From contig QHPD01000112.1 of assembly GCA_003218975.1 (NCBI GenBank), positions 1 to 61,010 on the forward strand: a stretch of DNA of 61,010 nucleotides. Direction: 5' to 3'. Both the position numbers and the translations under genes were made by a program. Below the pieces are notes generated by a model, which did no database searches, had not been told where the DNA came from, and saw only the letters and a list, made by a program, of their open reading frames with translations. Each line of letters begins with the position of its first letter. Position 1 is the first letter of the stretch. Of this stretch, positions 60,310-61,010 are shown one piece after another. Source of the stretch: Verrucomicrobiota bacterium (GTDB lineage: Bacteria > Verrucomicrobiota > Verrucomicrobiia > Chthoniobacterales > UBA10450).

Positions 60310-60930
60310 ATGAATGCCGTCAGGAATATGCGGACTTATCTCCTCGCCTGTAGCCTGGTTGTGATCTTGCAACCCCTAGAGGAATTTGCGCAGCAGAACT
60401 CAAAAGAATCAACCGCCAGCCCGCAACCTGCCCTCACGGACCGAGATGGCCGACACGATTTTGACTTTGAGTTCGGTACCTGGAGAACGCACCTCTGGCG
60501 CCTCCGGCAGCCCTTGAGTGGCTCCAATACTTGGGTCGAATATGAAGGGATCACCGTCGTTCGGAAGGTCTGGAATGAGCGCGCGAACCTGGTAGAACTC
60601 GAAGTCGATGGCCCGGCAGGGCACATCGAAGGCCTGAACCTGCGGCTCTACAATCCTCAATCTCACCAGTGGAGCCTCAATTTTGCCAGCAGCAGCGGTG
60701 GCGCCCTGGGCCAGCCGACGATTGGCGAATTCAAAAATGGTCGTGGCGAGTTTTTTGATCAGGAACTCTTTAATGGCCGAGCCATCCTAGTCCGCTTCGT
60801 GATCTCGGATATCAAACCTGACTCATGCCGTTTTGAACAATCATTCTCAGAGGATGGGGGCAAAACGTGGGAGGTAAACTGGATCGCAATAGACCAACGG
60901 GGCAGGGCAGAATCTGATAAAGTGCCCTGA
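60310..60930 (+). CDS. secreted protein of unknown function
   Basis: 206 aa (an ATG six codons later is also possible). A signal peptide runs to about residue 29 (TYLLACSLVVILQPLEEFAQ). The mature part begins with a polar stretch, then HDFDFEFGTWRTHLWRLRQP, later FFDQELFNGRAILVRFVISD and QSFSEDGGKTWEVNWIAIDQ. The DFDFxxGxW start is common to lipid-binding-like beta-barrel proteins, some called DUF1579, but I cannot name the family. It lies beyond the attC-like site, with no second site after it in the window. Confidence 0.7.
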   Translation: MNAVRNMRTYLLACSLVVILQPLEEFAQQNSKESTASPQPALTDRDGRHDFDFEFGTWRTHLWRLRQPLSGSNTWVEYEGITVVRKVWNERANLVELEVDGPAGHIEGLNLRLYNPQSHQWSLNFASSSGGALGQPTIGEFKNGRGEFFDQELFNGRAILVRFVISDIKPDSCRFEQSFSEDGGKTWEVNWIAIDQRGRAESDKVP

Positions 60931-61010
60931 GCTCGGCCCGCATTTGATGTTCATGCCGCCCTCTGCCCGTAGCCATTTACTCAACATCTTTTCTGCTGGC
61001 AACGTCCAAG

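Noticed and set aside
1-61010. CRISPR arrays, rRNA and tRNA genes
   Set aside because: Repeats are hairpin or short-word types without regular spacers, and no cloverleaf or rRNA-like sequence was recognised by eye. A tRNAscan/Infernal run would be decisive.

Overview
The window looks like a chromosomal contig from a soil-type member of the Verrucomicrobiota, probably near Chthoniobacterales or Candidatus Udaeobacter. This is inferred from gene content and repeat style: the futalosine menaquinone genes mqnE and mqnA, a CADD-type folate protein, a DUF2934 protein, AlgX/MBOAT/SGNH genes, and very many REP-like palindromes and text-like spacer repeats. No rRNA or tRNA gene and no CRISPR array was recognised.

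Layout. 1-6.6 kb: the end of an OmpA-domain protein, then a minus-strand block for a type II secretion or type IV pilus-like machine (two GspE/PilB ATPases, one GspF, one pseudopilin). 6.6-15.9 kb: mixed housekeeping genes (glmS, glgC, a small lipoprotein, a coiled-coil membrane protein, a NYN nuclease, lpxD, an ECHDC3-like protein, an orphan ParA, a GNAT acetyltransferase, and UdgX, a uracil-DNA glycosylase with the KRRIH motif). 16.0-22.5 kb: five genes for O-acetylation of an exported polymer (two AlgX/AlgJ-like proteins, one MBOAT, two further SGNH proteins). 22.5-23.8 kb: tgt.

23.8-42.1 kb: one long run of ribosomal and translation genes, rpsL-rpsG-fusA through S10, spc and alpha-type blocks to secY-adk-map-infA-rpmJ-rpsM-rpsK-rpsD. 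It lacks rpsN, rpmD, rpoA and rplQ at their usual places. A coiled-coil protein gene sits between rpsS and rplV; its paralogue lies at 10.3-11.1 kb. Several ribosomal proteins carry low-complexity tails, and S11 has a leader of about 100 residues. 42.1-53.3 kb: small proteins, a holin-like membrane protein, an ECF sigma factor, mqnE-mqnA, a DUF2939 protein, a decayed TIGR03067-type gene, then recJ-recG-degP. recG is interrupted in frame by a complete REP-associated transposase (RAYT) element.

53.5-61.0 kb is the accessory end. It holds a CADD-like gene between two direct repeats, a giant GH18-like/deacetylase/glycosyltransferase fusion, a Phd/PIN toxin-antitoxin pair lying between the 3' end of that fusion gene and a decayed copy of it, and a short region with integron-cassette hallmarks (GFA protein, ankyrin protein, attC-like site).

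The strongest theme is small palindromic DNA acting on genes. The RAYT element inside recG shares both ends with a 158-bp derivative between the two ATPase genes. Other REP-type elements have rewritten the pseudopilin leader, added loops to MqnA and to the coiled-coil protein, and supply the stop codons of at least four genes.
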